This document shows, one piece after another, positions 1-9,001 of a stretch of DNA of 64,000 nt. Source of the DNA: Rhizobium sp. Leaf453 (GTDB lineage: Bacteria > Pseudomonadota > Alphaproteobacteria > Rhizobiales > Rhizobiaceae). The stretch lies in assembly GCF_001425605.1 (NCBI RefSeq), contig NZ_LMRG01000009.1, forward strand, positions 54,676 to 118,675, given 5' to 3'. Positions within the stretch are counted from its first letter, which is position 1. Every line of letters begins with the position of its first letter. A program made the translations under genes and the position numbers. Under the pieces are notes generated by a model that saw only the letters and a list, made by a program, of their open reading frames with translations, had not been told where the DNA came from and ran no database searches.

Positions 1-291
1 GACAACCTGCCGACCAATGCGGCGGTCGAGGTGCCCTGCCATGTCGACCGCAACGGCATCCAGCCGGTGCGCGTCGGTTCGGTGCCGCCGCAGCTTGCTG
101 GCATCATGCGCATGTCGCTGAACGTCCAGGAACTGACCGTTCAGGCGGCACTGACGGGTCGTCGCGATCACATCTATCACGCCGCAGCCCTCGATCCGCA
201 TACCGGTGCCGAGTTGTCGCTCGATGAAATCCGCGCCCTCTGCGACAAGTTGATCGCTGCCCACGGCAATTACTTGCCCGCTTATCGGTGA
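1..291 (+). CDS. Family 4 glycosidase (alpha-galactosidase/alpha-glucosidase type), C-terminal part
   Basis: Open from the first base of the window to a TGA at 289-291, so only about the last 96 residues are present. The text (LPTNAAVEVPCHVDRNG, then VGSVPPQLAGIMR and a conserved AAALDPHTGAELS stretch) matches the C-terminal substrate/metal domain of GH4 enzymes such as MelA/AglA. GH4 enzymes are cytoplasmic, use NAD and a divalent metal, and split alpha- or beta-glycosides by an oxidation-elimination route. The sugar ABC importer that follows on the same strand suggests that it acts on the imported oligosaccharide. The NAD-binding and catalytic parts lie outside the window, so sugar specificity cannot be judged. 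Confidence 0.85.
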   Translation, partial: DNLPTNAAVEVPCHVDRNGIQPVRVGSVPPQLAGIMRMSLNVQELTVQAALTGRRDHIYHAAALDPHTGAELSLDEIRALCDKLIAAHGNYLPAYR

Positions 292-357
292 GAGGTGTGA
301 TGAACGGCTTCACGACAATCGACAACGTATCTCCTGGGCGCCGGCGCAGCCCCATAC

Positions 358-479
358 TCCCTCATTCCTGTGCCTGTCACAGGAATCCAGCCAGCCCAAG
401 TCTTTGGGCTGAAAGAGCTTTCCTCGACCCGACGGACGTCGGGTCGCTGGATTGCCGGGACAAGCCCGGCAATGAGGGT
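358..479 (+). repeat. Intergenic palindromic repeat, copy A (~122 bp)
   Basis: Same element as at 6756-6875 and, inverted, at 63307-63426. It is bounded by near-inverted ends (CCCTCAT / ATGAGGG) and contains internal inverted repeats: ATTCCTGTG/CACAGGAAT, an AGCCCAAG/CTTTGGGCT stem, and GACCCGAC/GTCGGGTC. This copy has diverged the most, for example at the outer ends. It lies between the glycosidase and the ABC ATPase and can fold into several stem-loops, so it could act as an mRNA processing or attenuation signal. It resembles rhizobial RIME-type mosaic elements, but identity with a named family is not established here. Confidence 0.8.
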
Positions 480-554
480 GAGTGGGTTGCGTTCTCTACC
501 CTATACCGCATCCGCCGCAGCCCCGTGCAGCCGACATGCACTGAAAGGAATTCC

Positions 555-1610
555 ATGGCTCAGGTATCACTCGACAATCTGGTCAAGGCTTATGCCAACG
601 TGCAGGTGATGCATGGCGTCAGCTTCGATGTCGCCGATGGCGAGTTCGTTGCGCTGGTCGGTCCGTCCGGCTGCGGCAAGTCGACCCTCTTGCGGATGAT
701 CGCGGGACTGGAGGAAATCTCCGGCGGTACGATTTCCATCTCCGGCCGCGTCGTCAACGACGTCGAGCCGAAGGAACGCGATCTGGCGATGGTGTTCCAG
801 AACTACGCGCTCTATCCGCATATGACGGTGCGCGACAATATGGGCTTCTCGCTGAAGCTGCGCAACGCGCCGAAGGCGGAAATCGAGACCCGGGTTCGCG
901 AGGCGGCCGGCATTCTCGGCCTCGTCGATTATCTCGACCGCATGCCGAAGCAGCTTTCGGGCGGCCAGCGCCAGCGTGTCGCCATGGGCCGGGCGATCGT
1001 GCGCCAGCCGGCCGTCTTCCTGTTCGACGAACCGCTGTCCAACCTCGATGCCTCGCTGCGGGTGCAGATGCGAGCGGAAATCCGCGCGCTGCATGACCGT
1101 CTCGGTTCGACCTCGATCTTCGTGACCCATGACCAGGTGGAAGCCATGACCATGGCCGACCGCATCGTGGTGCTACGATCCGGGCGGCTGGAGCAGGCTG
1201 GCGCGCCGCTCGATCTTTACGACAAACCCGCCAATGCTTTCGTTGCCGGCTTCATCGGCTCGCCGGCGATGAACCTGATCAAGGGGGACGCGGCGAATGG
1301 TTCGATCCGGCTGTCGCCGAACCTCTCGGTGCCGGCACCGGTCGCGGCAACGGGTCCGGTCATCTGGGGCGTTCGTCCGGAACATCTCGACCTCGTCCCG
1401 GCAGAAGCGCCGGGAGCCATCGATCTGAGGGTGACCGCCGTTGAAAGCACCGGCCATGCGACCTTCGTGATGGGCGAGAGCGACGGGATTGCCATGACGG
1501 CGCTGTTCACGGATCGGCCGAGCCTCGTGCGTGGCGATGTCATCCACCTCAATCCGCGTGCGGACAAACAGCATCTGTTCGAGGCGGAAAGCGGCAACCG
1601 CATCGGCTGA
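555..1610 (+). CDS. Sugar ABC transporter ATP-binding protein (MsmK/UgpC type)
   Basis: This 351-residue ATPase should energise the importer encoded just downstream. Walker A is GPSGCGKST near residue 37, the signature is LSGGQRQR, Walker B is [13 protein letters not shown] and the switch is FVTHDQ. A C-terminal TOBE/MalK-like regulatory domain (WGVRPEHLDLV) completes the usual length of CUT1 sugar ATPases. The start is the ATG at 555 behind AAGGAA; the frame stays open upstream through the repeat, but that stretch is non-coding in character. Gene order (glycosidase, ATPase, binding protein, two permeases) is an uptake-plus-hydrolysis operon. The exact sugar is unknown. Confidence 0.93.
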   Translation: MAQVSLDNLVKAYANVQVMHGVSFDVADGEFVALVGPSGCGKSTLLRMIAGLEEISGGTISISGRVVNDVEPKERDLAMVFQNYALYPHMTVRDNMGFSLKLRNAPKAEIETRVREAAGILGLVDYLDRMPKQLSGGQRQRVAMGRAIVRQPAVFLFDEPLSNLDASLRVQMRAEIRALHDRLGSTSIFVTHDQVEAMTMADRIVVLRSGRLEQAGAPLDLYDKPANAFVAGFIGSPAMNLIKGDAANGSIRLSPNLSVPAPVAATGPVIWGVRPEHLDLVPAEAPGAIDLRVTAVESTGHATFVMGESDGIAMTALFTDRPSLVRGDVIHLNPRADKQHLFEAESGNRIG

Positions 1611-1733
1611 CATGAGATTGCAGGTTCAAGCCAACGAAGAACAGGCGAACCGGCAGAAGCACAGGAACGATAAACATCCCGGCATGCCCAGAGGAAAAGG
1701 GCCATCGCGCGGGACCAAGAAGAGGGTAACGCA

Positions 1734-2981
1734 ATGAAATTATTGTATGGCACTGTTCTTTCCCTGCTGTTGTCGGCGCCCGCGAGCTGGGCCGATACCG
1801 AGATCACCTATCAGTTCTGGGGCAGCCCGCAGGAGGTCGAGGCGTGGAATGCCGTCGCCCGTTCCTTCGAGGCCGAACACCCCGGCATCAAGGTCAATGT
1901 CGAAGCCTCTGACTGGGACAGCTACTGGGAAAAGCTCAAGGTGAAGATGGCGGGCGGCACGCCGCCGGATGTCTTCGCCATGGATGCGCCGCTCTACAAG
2001 GATTGGCAGTCGCGCGGCGTCCTGCTCAACCTGCAGCCTTATATCGACAAGGAGAAGGGCATTCTCGACGGCGTCTATCCGATCACGCTGAAGGCCTATG
2101 AAACGCCAGAAGGCTACTTCGGCCTGCCGCGCGACTTCCAGACGATCGTGCTCCACTACAACAAGGATATGTTCGACGCGGCAGGCGTCGCCTATCCCAC
2201 CGACAGCTGGACCTGGGACGATCTGAGGGCAACCGCCGCCAAGCTGACGCTCGACAAGAACGGCGACGGCAAGACCGACCAATGGGGTTTCTGGGCAGAA
2301 GCCTATGACATGGAGCCGCTCTGGGGTGCGCTCGTCTGGGCCTTTGGCGGCGATGTCGTCGATCCACCGGCCGGCAAGACGCTGATTTCCTCACCGGAAG
2401 CGACGGCCGCCTTCCAGTTCCTCTCCGACATGTGGTTGACCGACAAGTCTCTGCCGACACAACTGCAACTGCAGCAATATGGCACCGACGGCTTCTACGC
2501 CGGTATCGCCGCCATGGGCGTTTCCGGTCACTGGACGGTGCCGGATTACAGCCCGCTCGCTTTCAAATGGGATATCGCGCCCATGCCGAAAGGTCCGGCG
2601 GGCCGCGCCACATCGGTCAATTCAGCCGGCTTCGTGATTGCCAAGGGCAGCAAGCATCCCGACGAGGCCTGGGCTTTCGCCAAATATGCCTTCGGCGAAA
2701 AGGGCCAGACGGAGCTTGCCAAGATCGGACTGGCGATTCCGGTGCGCCAGGCGATCGCCGAAGGTCCCGCCTATCTCCAGCAGACGACCAAGATCGACCA
2801 CTCCCTCTTCGTCAAGGCGCTCGATTACGCCAAGCCGAAGCCTGTCTTCAAGGGATATGAAGAATGGTCGAGTGCGGTCGGCGATGCGCTGACGATGATC
2901 TGGTCGGGCGAGATGGAGGTTGCAGACGGGCTTGCGGAGGCGGTCGCCAACGGCGACGACGTGCTCGCCCGGAACAAGTAA
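1734..2981 (+). CDS. Extracellular sugar-binding protein of ABC importer
   Basis: A 415-residue family 1 solute-binding protein. Residues 1-20 form a Sec signal ending in ASWA, followed by TEITYQFWGS and a typical WDSYWEKLKVKMAGGTPPDVFAMDA motif region seen in MalE/UgpB-like proteins. It would capture an oligosaccharide in the periplasm and hand it to the permeases that begin two bases after its stop. Unlike most other binding-protein genes in this window, it is not followed by a hairpin. The substrate is probably an alpha-glycoside, judging from the GH4 gene upstream; that is inference. Confidence 0.92.
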   Translation: MKLLYGTVLSLLLSAPASWADTEITYQFWGSPQEVEAWNAVARSFEAEHPGIKVNVEASDWDSYWEKLKVKMAGGTPPDVFAMDAPLYKDWQSRGVLLNLQPYIDKEKGILDGVYPITLKAYETPEGYFGLPRDFQTIVLHYNKDMFDAAGVAYPTDSWTWDDLRATAAKLTLDKNGDGKTDQWGFWAEAYDMEPLWGALVWAFGGDVVDPPAGKTLISSPEATAAFQFLSDMWLTDKSLPTQLQLQQYGTDGFYAGIAAMGVSGHWTVPDYSPLAFKWDIAPMPKGPAGRATSVNSAGFVIAKGSKHPDEAWAFAKYAFGEKGQTELAKIGLAIPVRQAIAEGPAYLQQTTKIDHSLFVKALDYAKPKPVFKGYEEWSSAVGDALTMIWSGEMEVADGLAEAVANGDDVLARNK

Positions 2982-2982
2982 T

Positions 2983-3864
2983 ATGGGCTCGCTCCGGCCG
3001 ATGGGATCGGAACGCTGGTGGGTGCTGGCTTTTCTCCTGCCGACGCTCGCCGGGCTCTTGCTGGCGAGTTTCGGCTCGATCCTGGCGACGCTCGCTCTCA
3101 GTTTCACCGACTGGGACCTGCTGACGTCGCCGGTCTCGGCCGGCCTGAGCAACTATGCCGACCTGCCGTCGGATCGCCTGTTCATGAAGGCACTGTGGAA
3201 CACGCTGGCGTTTGCTGCACTCTACGTGCCGATGACGGTCGTCCTGTCGATGCTGATCGCGATGGGGCTCAACCGTCCGATAGCCGGCATCGGCTGGTTC
3301 CGGGTCATGTTCTTCCTGCCGGCTGTCTGTTCGCCGACGGCGACCGGTCTACTGTGGCAATGGATCTATGCGCCGGATAGCGGTGTGCTGAACGCCGGGC
3401 TGTCGCTGGTCGGAGCGGACTCCGTCAACTGGCTGGGGCCGCGCATGGCGCTCTATTCGGTCGTCATCGTCAATGTCTGGGGCGCGATCGGCAGCGGCAT
3501 GATCATCTTTCTCGCCGGGCTGCAGGCGATCCCGAAAGAGTTCTACGAGGTAACGCGGCTCGATGGTGCGACGGCCTGGCAGCGGCTGCGTTTCGTCACG
3601 CTGCCGGCCCTGGCGCCGAGCATCTTCTTCCAGAGCGTGCTGACGACGATCAATGCCTTCCAGGCCTTCGACTATATCTTCGTGCTGACCCGCAGCGGCA
3701 ACGGCAACTCCACGATGCCGACTTTGGTCTTTTCCATCTATCGCAACGGCTTCCGCTTCTTCCGGATGGGCGATGCCGCCGCGCAGGCGATCGTGCTGAC
3801 GGCGATGATCCTGCTTCTGACCCTCATCTATTTCCGCATCGAGAAGAAATGGGGCGAGCAATGA
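2983..3864 (+). CDS. Sugar ABC transporter permease (first subunit)
   Basis: A 293-residue inner-membrane protein with about six hydrophobic helices and the cytoplasmic EAA-like loop EVTRLDGATAWQRLRFVTLP that docks the ATPase. The ATG at 2983 follows the binding-protein stop directly; an in-frame ATG at 3001 (MGSERWW) is an alternative. It belongs to the MalF/UgpA branch of CUT1 permeases. It pairs with the next gene, which overlaps its end, to form the membrane channel. Confidence 0.92.
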   Translation: MGSLRPMGSERWWVLAFLLPTLAGLLLASFGSILATLALSFTDWDLLTSPVSAGLSNYADLPSDRLFMKALWNTLAFAALYVPMTVVLSMLIAMGLNRPIAGIGWFRVMFFLPAVCSPTATGLLWQWIYAPDSGVLNAGLSLVGADSVNWLGPRMALYSVVIVNVWGAIGSGMIIFLAGLQAIPKEFYEVTRLDGATAWQRLRFVTLPALAPSIFFQSVLTTINAFQAFDYIFVLTRSGNGNSTMPTLVFSIYRNGFRFFRMGDAAAQAIVLTAMILLLTLIYFRIEKKWGEQ

Positions 3865-4682
3865 CGCGCATGCGCCGCAACGACTGGGCCGCGTTCCTTG
3901 CTCTCTGCCTGGGAGCGGTCGCCATGTTCGGGCCGTTCGTCTGGTTGCTCTCGACCAGCCTCAAGCCGATGGCGGAACAGTTCGACATGCGGCTTCTGCC
4001 GCAGCAGCCGACGCTTGGCAACTACACCCGCCTGTTCGAGATCATGCCGTTCCATCTGTTGATCTGGAACAGCCTGAAGATCTCGCTGATCTCGACGCTT
4101 GGCCAGTTGCTGACATGCTCCATGGCCGCCTTCATGTTCGCCATCGTCCGCTTTCCGGGACGCAATATCCTCTTTGCCCTGCTGCTGGTCACGCTGATGG
4201 TGCCCGCGCAGGTCACGGCGATCCCGCAATTCATCATCTTCAAGACCATCGGCCTCTATGGCACGCAGGCACCGCTCTATATTCCGTCCTTCCTGGGCGG
4301 CGCCTTCGGCACCTTCCTGATGCGCCAGTATTTTCGCACCATCCCGCTGGAACTCGCCGAAGCCGCGCGGATGGACGGGGCCTCCTTGGCGCGGATTTTC
4401 TTCACGATCTACCTGCCGCTCGCCAAGCCGGCGCTGGCGGCCTTCGCCATCATCGCCTTCATGGTGTCGTGGAACGATCTGTTCTCGGCGCTGATTTATC
4501 TGCCGTCCGACGTGGACAAGACGACGCTGACGGTCGGGCTGGCGCTGTTCCAGCAGCAATATTCCGGTCACTGGACGCTGATGATGGCGGCCTCGATCAT
4601 CTCGATGGCGCCGGTGGTGATCGCTTTCTTCATGGCGCAGAAACAGTTCGTGGCCGGTATGGCGATGACCGGCTTCAAATGA
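3861..4682 (+). CDS. Sugar ABC transporter permease (second subunit)
   Basis: MalG/UgpE-type permease, 273 residues from the ATG at 3861, which overlaps the previous stop as ATGA and so suggests translational coupling. An in-frame ATG at 3849 would add four residues. It has six hydrophobic helices and the EAA loop ELAEAARMDGASLARIF. It completes a binding protein/permease/permease/ATPase importer of the CUT1 family. A gap of 78 bases follows before the next, functionally different gene pair. Confidence 0.92.
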   Translation: MTRMRRNDWAAFLALCLGAVAMFGPFVWLLSTSLKPMAEQFDMRLLPQQPTLGNYTRLFEIMPFHLLIWNSLKISLISTLGQLLTCSMAAFMFAIVRFPGRNILFALLLVTLMVPAQVTAIPQFIIFKTIGLYGTQAPLYIPSFLGGAFGTFLMRQYFRTIPLELAEAARMDGASLARIFFTIYLPLAKPALAAFAIIAFMVSWNDLFSALIYLPSDVDKTTLTVGLALFQQQYSGHWTLMMAASIISMAPVVIAFFMAQKQFVAGMAMTGFK

Positions 4683-4760
4683 TGCCCGGTTGCTGATGGA
4701 CATCTACGGGGAGATGAGGGAAGAATTGACTATTAAGTCTATGCAATAAAGGGGAATCCC

Positions 4761-5930
4761 TTGAATTTCATTTTCTTCTCTCCGCACTTTCCCGCCTACA
4801 ATGCAGAGTTCTGCTATCATCTAAGCCTCAACGGCGTGCGGGTGCTTGGCATCGGCGATACGCCGTATGATGCTCTCTCCGAAAAACTCAGGGCCTCGCT
4901 CACCGAATATTACCGCGTCGGCGACATGGAGGATGATGACGAGGTCATTCGTGCCGTCGGTTATTTCATCCACCAGTATGGCAAGATCGACCGCTTCGAG
5001 AGCCTGAACGAGCACTGGCTGGAGCTTGAGGCGCGCATTCGGACGGACTTCAATATCTACGGGACCAAGCTGGATTTCATCGACAATCTCAAACAGAAAT
5101 CCCGAATGAAGGACTATTTCAACCGCAGCGGCGTCGCCACCGTCGCGCATCTGAAAAGCTCGGACAAGGCGAGCGCGCAAGCCTTCATCGATCAGGTCGG
5201 ATACCCGATCGTAGTCAAACCGGATCTCGGCTCCGGCGCCAGCATGACCTACAAGATCTCGACGGCCCGGGAGTTCGACAGCTTCTTCAGTAACAAGCCT
5301 TCGGACATCTCCTTCATTCTTGAGGAATATGTCGACGGGATCATCCTGACCTATGACGGCCTGATCGACAGGTACGGCAATGTGGAATTCGCCACCAGCC
5401 ATCGCTTCGAGCAGAGCATCATGGAGGTCGTGAACACCGATTCCCACCTCTACTATTTCTGCCTTCCGTCGATCGATCCCGAGGTCGAGGAAGCGGGCCG
5501 CAATATCCTGAAAGCCATGGATATCCGCGAGCGCTTCTTCCACATCGAGCTTTTCAAGCGCAAGCGCGACGGCAAAATCATCGCGCTGGAAGTCAACATG
5601 CGGCCGCCCGGCGCCTGGATGACGGATGCGATCAACTATACCCACGATATGGATGTCTACCGTGAGTGGGCCGGCATGGTGGCGCTCAATCGTGTCGGCG
5701 GGCCGTTCCCCGGCAAGTATTTCACCGGCTATGCCAGCCGCAAGCATCGACTGGACTACAAATACACCCACCACGAGATCGTCGGCCGCTGGCATGAAAA
5801 GCTCGTTAAATATCAGGAGGTGGAAACGGTATTCCGACGTGCTATGGGTGATTTCGCCTACCAGTTCCGGTCTGAGGACCTCGACGAGGTACGGGAGATC
5901 GTGGCGTTCATTCAGGAAACCAAAGTCTGA
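4761..5930 (+). CDS. ATP-grasp amidoligase-like protein
   Basis: 389 residues. An N-terminal Rossmann-like part (MNFIFFSPHFPAYNAEF) leads into an ATP-grasp fold: the nucleotide-binding strand YPIVVKPDLGSGASM near residue 150, ILEEYVDG near 190, and the metal-binding IALEVNMRPPG near 275-285. Family enzymes activate a carboxylate as acyl phosphate and join it to an amine or thiol; the substrates are not evident here. The start is a TTG at 4761 with AAAGGGG 7-13 bases before it; no ATG fits. It is followed after 3 bases by an esterase gene, so the two probably work together. Related proteins are often labelled carbamoyl-phosphate-synthase-like, but this is not CarB. Confidence 0.8.
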   Translation: MNFIFFSPHFPAYNAEFCYHLSLNGVRVLGIGDTPYDALSEKLRASLTEYYRVGDMEDDDEVIRAVGYFIHQYGKIDRFESLNEHWLELEARIRTDFNIYGTKLDFIDNLKQKSRMKDYFNRSGVATVAHLKSSDKASAQAFIDQVGYPIVVKPDLGSGASMTYKISTAREFDSFFSNKPSDISFILEEYVDGIILTYDGLIDRYGNVEFATSHRFEQSIMEVVNTDSHLYYFCLPSIDPEVEEAGRNILKAMDIRERFFHIELFKRKRDGKIIALEVNMRPPGAWMTDAINYTHDMDVYREWAGMVALNRVGGPFPGKYFTGYASRKHRLDYKYTHHEIVGRWHEKLVKYQEVETVFRRAMGDFAYQFRSEDLDEVREIVAFIQETKV

Positions 5931-5933
5931 GCC

Positions 5934-6689
5934 ATGCGCGTTTCGTACCATAATGATCATAGCGGGCATCTCGATCGCCCGATGGAATACAAGGTCTACG
6001 GCCATGCGGGGCGCCCCTTGCTGGTCTTCCCGACGTCCAACGGCCGGTTCTTTCAGTATGAAGATTCCGGCATGATTGCTGAACTGCAGGGTTTCATCGA
6101 GGCAGGCAAGATCCAGGTCTGGACCGTCGACGGGATCGACGGCGAAACGTTCTTCAGCAAGGACGATGATCTCCAGCACAGGATCGAACGGCATCAGGCC
6201 TATTTTCGCTATATCAGCGATGAGGTCATGCCCGAGATCGCACGGGTCAGCGGCGAGGCGAACGGTGGCAACGATATCCGGCCGCTTTTGACGGGATGCT
6301 CGATGGGCGCGTTTCACGCGACCAATTTCCTCCTGCGCTTTCCCTGGCTCGGCGCCGGCGTCATCGCGCTGAGTGGGGTCTACTCGACCAAGCACTTCTT
6401 CGGATCCAGCCTCGAGGGCTCGATTTACTTCAATTCGCCACTCGACTATCTCGCCAACCTGCAGGACGGGCAGGTTCTGCGGCAGATCCGCAATCTACGC
6501 CTGATATTCTGCTGCGGGCAGGGGGCGTGGGAAGACGAGATGCTGGAAGAGACGCGCGCGCTCGAAGCCGTGCTGCAACAGAAGTCCATCCCGGCCTGGG
6601 TCGATTACTGGGGCAAAGATGTCAACCACGACTGGCAGTGGTGGCGCCCGCAAATGTCGTATTTCCTGGAAAGATGGCTGGCGGGTTGA
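5934..6689 (+). CDS. Alpha/beta-hydrolase esterase paired with ATP-grasp protein
   Basis: 251 residues, no signal peptide, probably cytoplasmic. The nucleophile elbow is GCSMGAFHA (Ser near residue 124), an acid is likely in WVDYWGKD, and the histidine is in VNHDWQWW near the C terminus, so the triad looks complete. It resembles the esterase D / S-formylglutathione hydrolase-like group. It starts three bases after the ATP-grasp stop, implying one transcript. The pair may make and break an ester, thioester or amide on the same small molecule; this is inference. The substrate is unknown. Confidence 0.8.
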   Translation: MRVSYHNDHSGHLDRPMEYKVYGHAGRPLLVFPTSNGRFFQYEDSGMIAELQGFIEAGKIQVWTVDGIDGETFFSKDDDLQHRIERHQAYFRYISDEVMPEIARVSGEANGGNDIRPLLTGCSMGAFHATNFLLRFPWLGAGVIALSGVYSTKHFFGSSLEGSIYFNSPLDYLANLQDGQVLRQIRNLRLIFCCGQGAWEDEMLEETRALEAVLQQKSIPAWVDYWGKDVNHDWQWWRPQMSYFLERWLAG

Positions 6690-6755
6690 TCGGGGCTAAC
6701 GATGGGCGCCTCTGGTGAGGCGGCAGACTATTGATATTCCGCAGATTCCACCAGG

Positions 6756-6875
6756 TCCGTCATTCCTGTGCTTGTCACAGGAATCCAGCCAGCTCAAGTC
6801 CTTGAGCTGAAAGAGTCTTTTGACCCGACAGACGTCAGGTCGCTGGATCCCCGCCACGAGGGCGAGGATGACGGA
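6756..6875 (+). repeat. Intergenic palindromic repeat, copy B (120 bp)
   Basis: Exactly 120 bases between perfect 8-bp inverted ends TCCGTCAT and ATGACGGA. Inside are the stems ATTCCTGTG/CACAGGAAT, GCTCAAG/CTTGAGC and GACC-GAC/GTC-GGTC. It lies between two convergent genes (esterase, peroxiredoxin), where it may serve as a bidirectional transcription end. It is closest to copy C, with shared core CTGAAAGAGTCTTTTGACCC. Confidence 0.85.
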
Positions 6876-6966
6876 GGATGGGGTCAATCTCCGTCAGATA
6901 GTCAGCTTTGAATTGTATCAGCAGTTTGAGCCGCTCAGCTTCTTCAAAGCTTCCGTGCGAACCTTC

Positions 6967-7626
6967 TCAGGCCGCCGGCTGCTTAGTCTTGCGCAGGTAG
7001 GGCAGCACTGTTTCGTAAGCGCCGAAGCGGGTGACGGCATCTTCGTTCGAGACGGCGGCGGTGATGATGACATCGTCGCCCTGCTGCCAGTTTGCCGGCG
7101 TCGCGACCTGGTGCTTGCTGGTCAACTGGATGGAATCGATGGCGCGCAGGATTTCCGCGAAGTTGCGGCCGGTCGTCATCGGGTAGGTGAGGATCAGCTT
7201 GATCTTCTTGTCCGGGCCGATGACGAAGACGGAGCGAACCGTCGCGTTGTCGGCGGGCGTGCGGCCTTCCGATGTGTCACCGGCGGCGGCTGGCAGCATG
7301 TCATAGAGCTTGGCGACCTTCAGTTCCTTGTCACCGATCAGCGGATAATCGACGTCGAAGCCGGTGGCGACCTTGATGTCCTGCTTCCACTTCGAGTGGC
7401 TTTCGACCGGATCGACGGAAATACCGATGACCTTGGCACCGCGCTTCAGGAATTCCTGCTCCAGACCGGCCATCGCGCCGAGTTCGGTCGTGCAGACCGG
7501 GGTAAAATTCTTCGGATGCGAGAACAGCACGGCCCAGCCATCGCCGATCCAGTCGTGGAAGCTGACTTCGCCGATCGTCGTATCGGCGGTGAAATCCGGG
7601 GCAATATCATTGATGCGAAGGCTCAT
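6967..7626 (-). CDS. 1-Cys peroxiredoxin (Prx6/AhpC-TSA family)
   Basis: 219 residues starting MSLRINDIAPDF, the usual start of Prx6-type proteins; the frame is open further upstream but has no family similarity there. The peroxidatic cysteine is in FTPVCTTELG near residue 45, and the C-terminal 1-cysPrx domain (DKKIKLILTYPMTTGRNF) is present. It reduces H2O2 and alkyl hydroperoxides in the cytoplasm. It is transcribed alone, downstream of and on the same strand as the GlxA-type regulator, with a 167-base gap. Confidence 0.93.
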   Translation of the reverse strand: MSLRINDIAPDFTADTTIGEVSFHDWIGDGWAVLFSHPKNFTPVCTTELGAMAGLEQEFLKRGAKVIGISVDPVESHSKWKQDIKVATGFDVDYPLIGDKELKVAKLYDMLPAAAGDTSEGRTPADNATVRSVFVIGPDKKIKLILTYPMTTGRNFAEILRAIDSIQLTSKHQVATPANWQQGDDVIITAAVSNEDAVTRFGAYETVLPYLRKTKQPAA

Positions 7627-7793
7627 AATCCCATCCACTTTTCGGTTGCCGATGCCGGGATCACGGGCGGGTATTCCCGGCATCATCTTGAAATCCGGTG
7701 AAAAAATAGCCGCTGCTTCGGCGATGTCAATTTCTATTATTTTTGTAGAGATAGGATGATCGGCTGCTGGAAATCGCAAATTGCCGAGGACGT

Positions 7794-8843
7794 TCAGCGC
7801 AGAGTGCTGGGTGTCGTTCCATATCTTGCGCGGAAGGCCGTGGCGAAATGGGCGGAATCGGAAAAGCCGGTCTCGAAGGCGATCGAGGTCATCGGCATCG
7901 TCGTGTTTTCCACGAGGAAACGGGCATAGCGCAGCCGGGTTTCGAGGATGAAGCGTTTCGGCGTCATGTTCGTATGCTGCTGAAACAGACGGGCGAACTG
8001 GCGTGGCGACAGGCCAACGGCCTGGGCGGCCTGTTCCGGCGACACGTCACGGCCCTTTCGGCTTTCGATCAGCACGACGGCGCGCTGGATGCGGGTGTCG
8101 CTGAAATTGCGGTAGACGGTCGCCCGTTCCTGGTCGAAGGCGCTCATCGTCTTCTGTTCGGTGAGGGATAACTGGTGCACCACCTTGGCGGCACGATCCG
8201 GGCCGCAATGGGTGCGGATCAGGTCGGTCATCAACGACAGGACAGAAATGCCGCCGGGCACCGTGATGCGCGCCCTGTCGATCAGGAAATCGTCGCGCGT
8301 CGAGAAGCTGAGCCGCGGAAATGCCATGCGGAAGTCCTCGCCGTGGAAGGGATGGACGCTGGCCTTGTGGCCGGCGAGCAGCCCCTCTTGCGCGAGCACG
8401 AAGACGCCGGTGCAGACCCCGATGATCGGCACGCCGGCCGAGGCCGCGACGCGCAGATAGGCGCGATGGCGGGGAGGGGCGGCCCGCAGATGCGGCAGGA
8501 GACCGCCGATCACCACGATATAATCGAAGTCGTTCGGATTGGTGTAGGCGGCGTCTGCCTGAACGCGGATGCCGCAACTGGCCACAGCGCTCTGGCCGGG
8601 CTCGCCCATGATCGACCAGCGGCAATAGAGCGGGCGTGAATTGTCGGCGAAGTCGGCGGCGTGGCGCAGCGGCTCGACGATCCCTGTCAGCGACATCATC
8701 GGGAAGGTCGGCCAGAGAAGAATGCCGATAGTGAGATCGGGCTTGCGGTCCCGCGCCGTCAGCAGGCGTTCCTGCCACAGGCCATCCAGCCAATGCACAT
8801 AGTCGTCGCCGCCTTCATTGGTTGCGTCTTTCTCGGGACCCAT
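7794..8843 (-). CDS. GlxA-type AraC-family transcriptional regulator
   Basis: 349 residues from the ATG at 8843, which has GGAGAG at the right distance (a TTG at 8882 would add 13 residues). The N-terminal DJ-1/PfpI-like domain (TIGILLWPTFPMMSL, then GVCTGVFVLAQEGLLAG) is followed by two AraC helix-turn-helices (SPEQAAQAVGLSPRQFARLF and MTSIAFETGFSDSAHFATAF). This architecture is typical of regulators of amino-acid or betaine catabolism that sense a nitrogenous ligand. It is divergent from the amino-acid importer at 9002 and probably controls it (inference). Confidence 0.9.
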   Translation of the reverse strand: MGPEKDATNEGGDDYVHWLDGLWQERLLTARDRKPDLTIGILLWPTFPMMSLTGIVEPLRHAADFADNSRPLYCRWSIMGEPGQSAVASCGIRVQADAAYTNPNDFDYIVVIGGLLPHLRAAPPRHRAYLRVAASAGVPIIGVCTGVFVLAQEGLLAGHKASVHPFHGEDFRMAFPRLSFSTRDDFLIDRARITVPGGISVLSLMTDLIRTHCGPDRAAKVVHQLSLTEQKTMSAFDQERATVYRNFSDTRIQRAVVLIESRKGRDVSPEQAAQAVGLSPRQFARLFQQHTNMTPKRFILETRLRYARFLVENTTMPMTSIAFETGFSDSAHFATAFRARYGTTPSTLR

Positions 8844-9001
8844 CAACTCTCCGCAGACACCAAAGCAGTGTCGATTTTTCAAAGATTATGTCTGATTTTT
8901 AAAATTCTGCCAGCGCTTTTACTGCCAGAGTTTGGCTTGTCGAACACGACAATCCGGCGGTCAACTTCCGGATCGGGGAACCAGAAACAGGGATATGAAC
9001 G

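Noticed and set aside
288..554. An N-terminal extension of 89 residues on the first sugar ABC ATPase
   Set aside because: It would translate the palindromic repeat; AAGGAA before ATG 555 and family alignment mark the true start.
4821..6395. A 524-codon minus-strand frame opposite the ATP-grasp and esterase genes
   Set aside because: The plus-strand genes have full motif sets; the antisense frame has none and no ribosome site.
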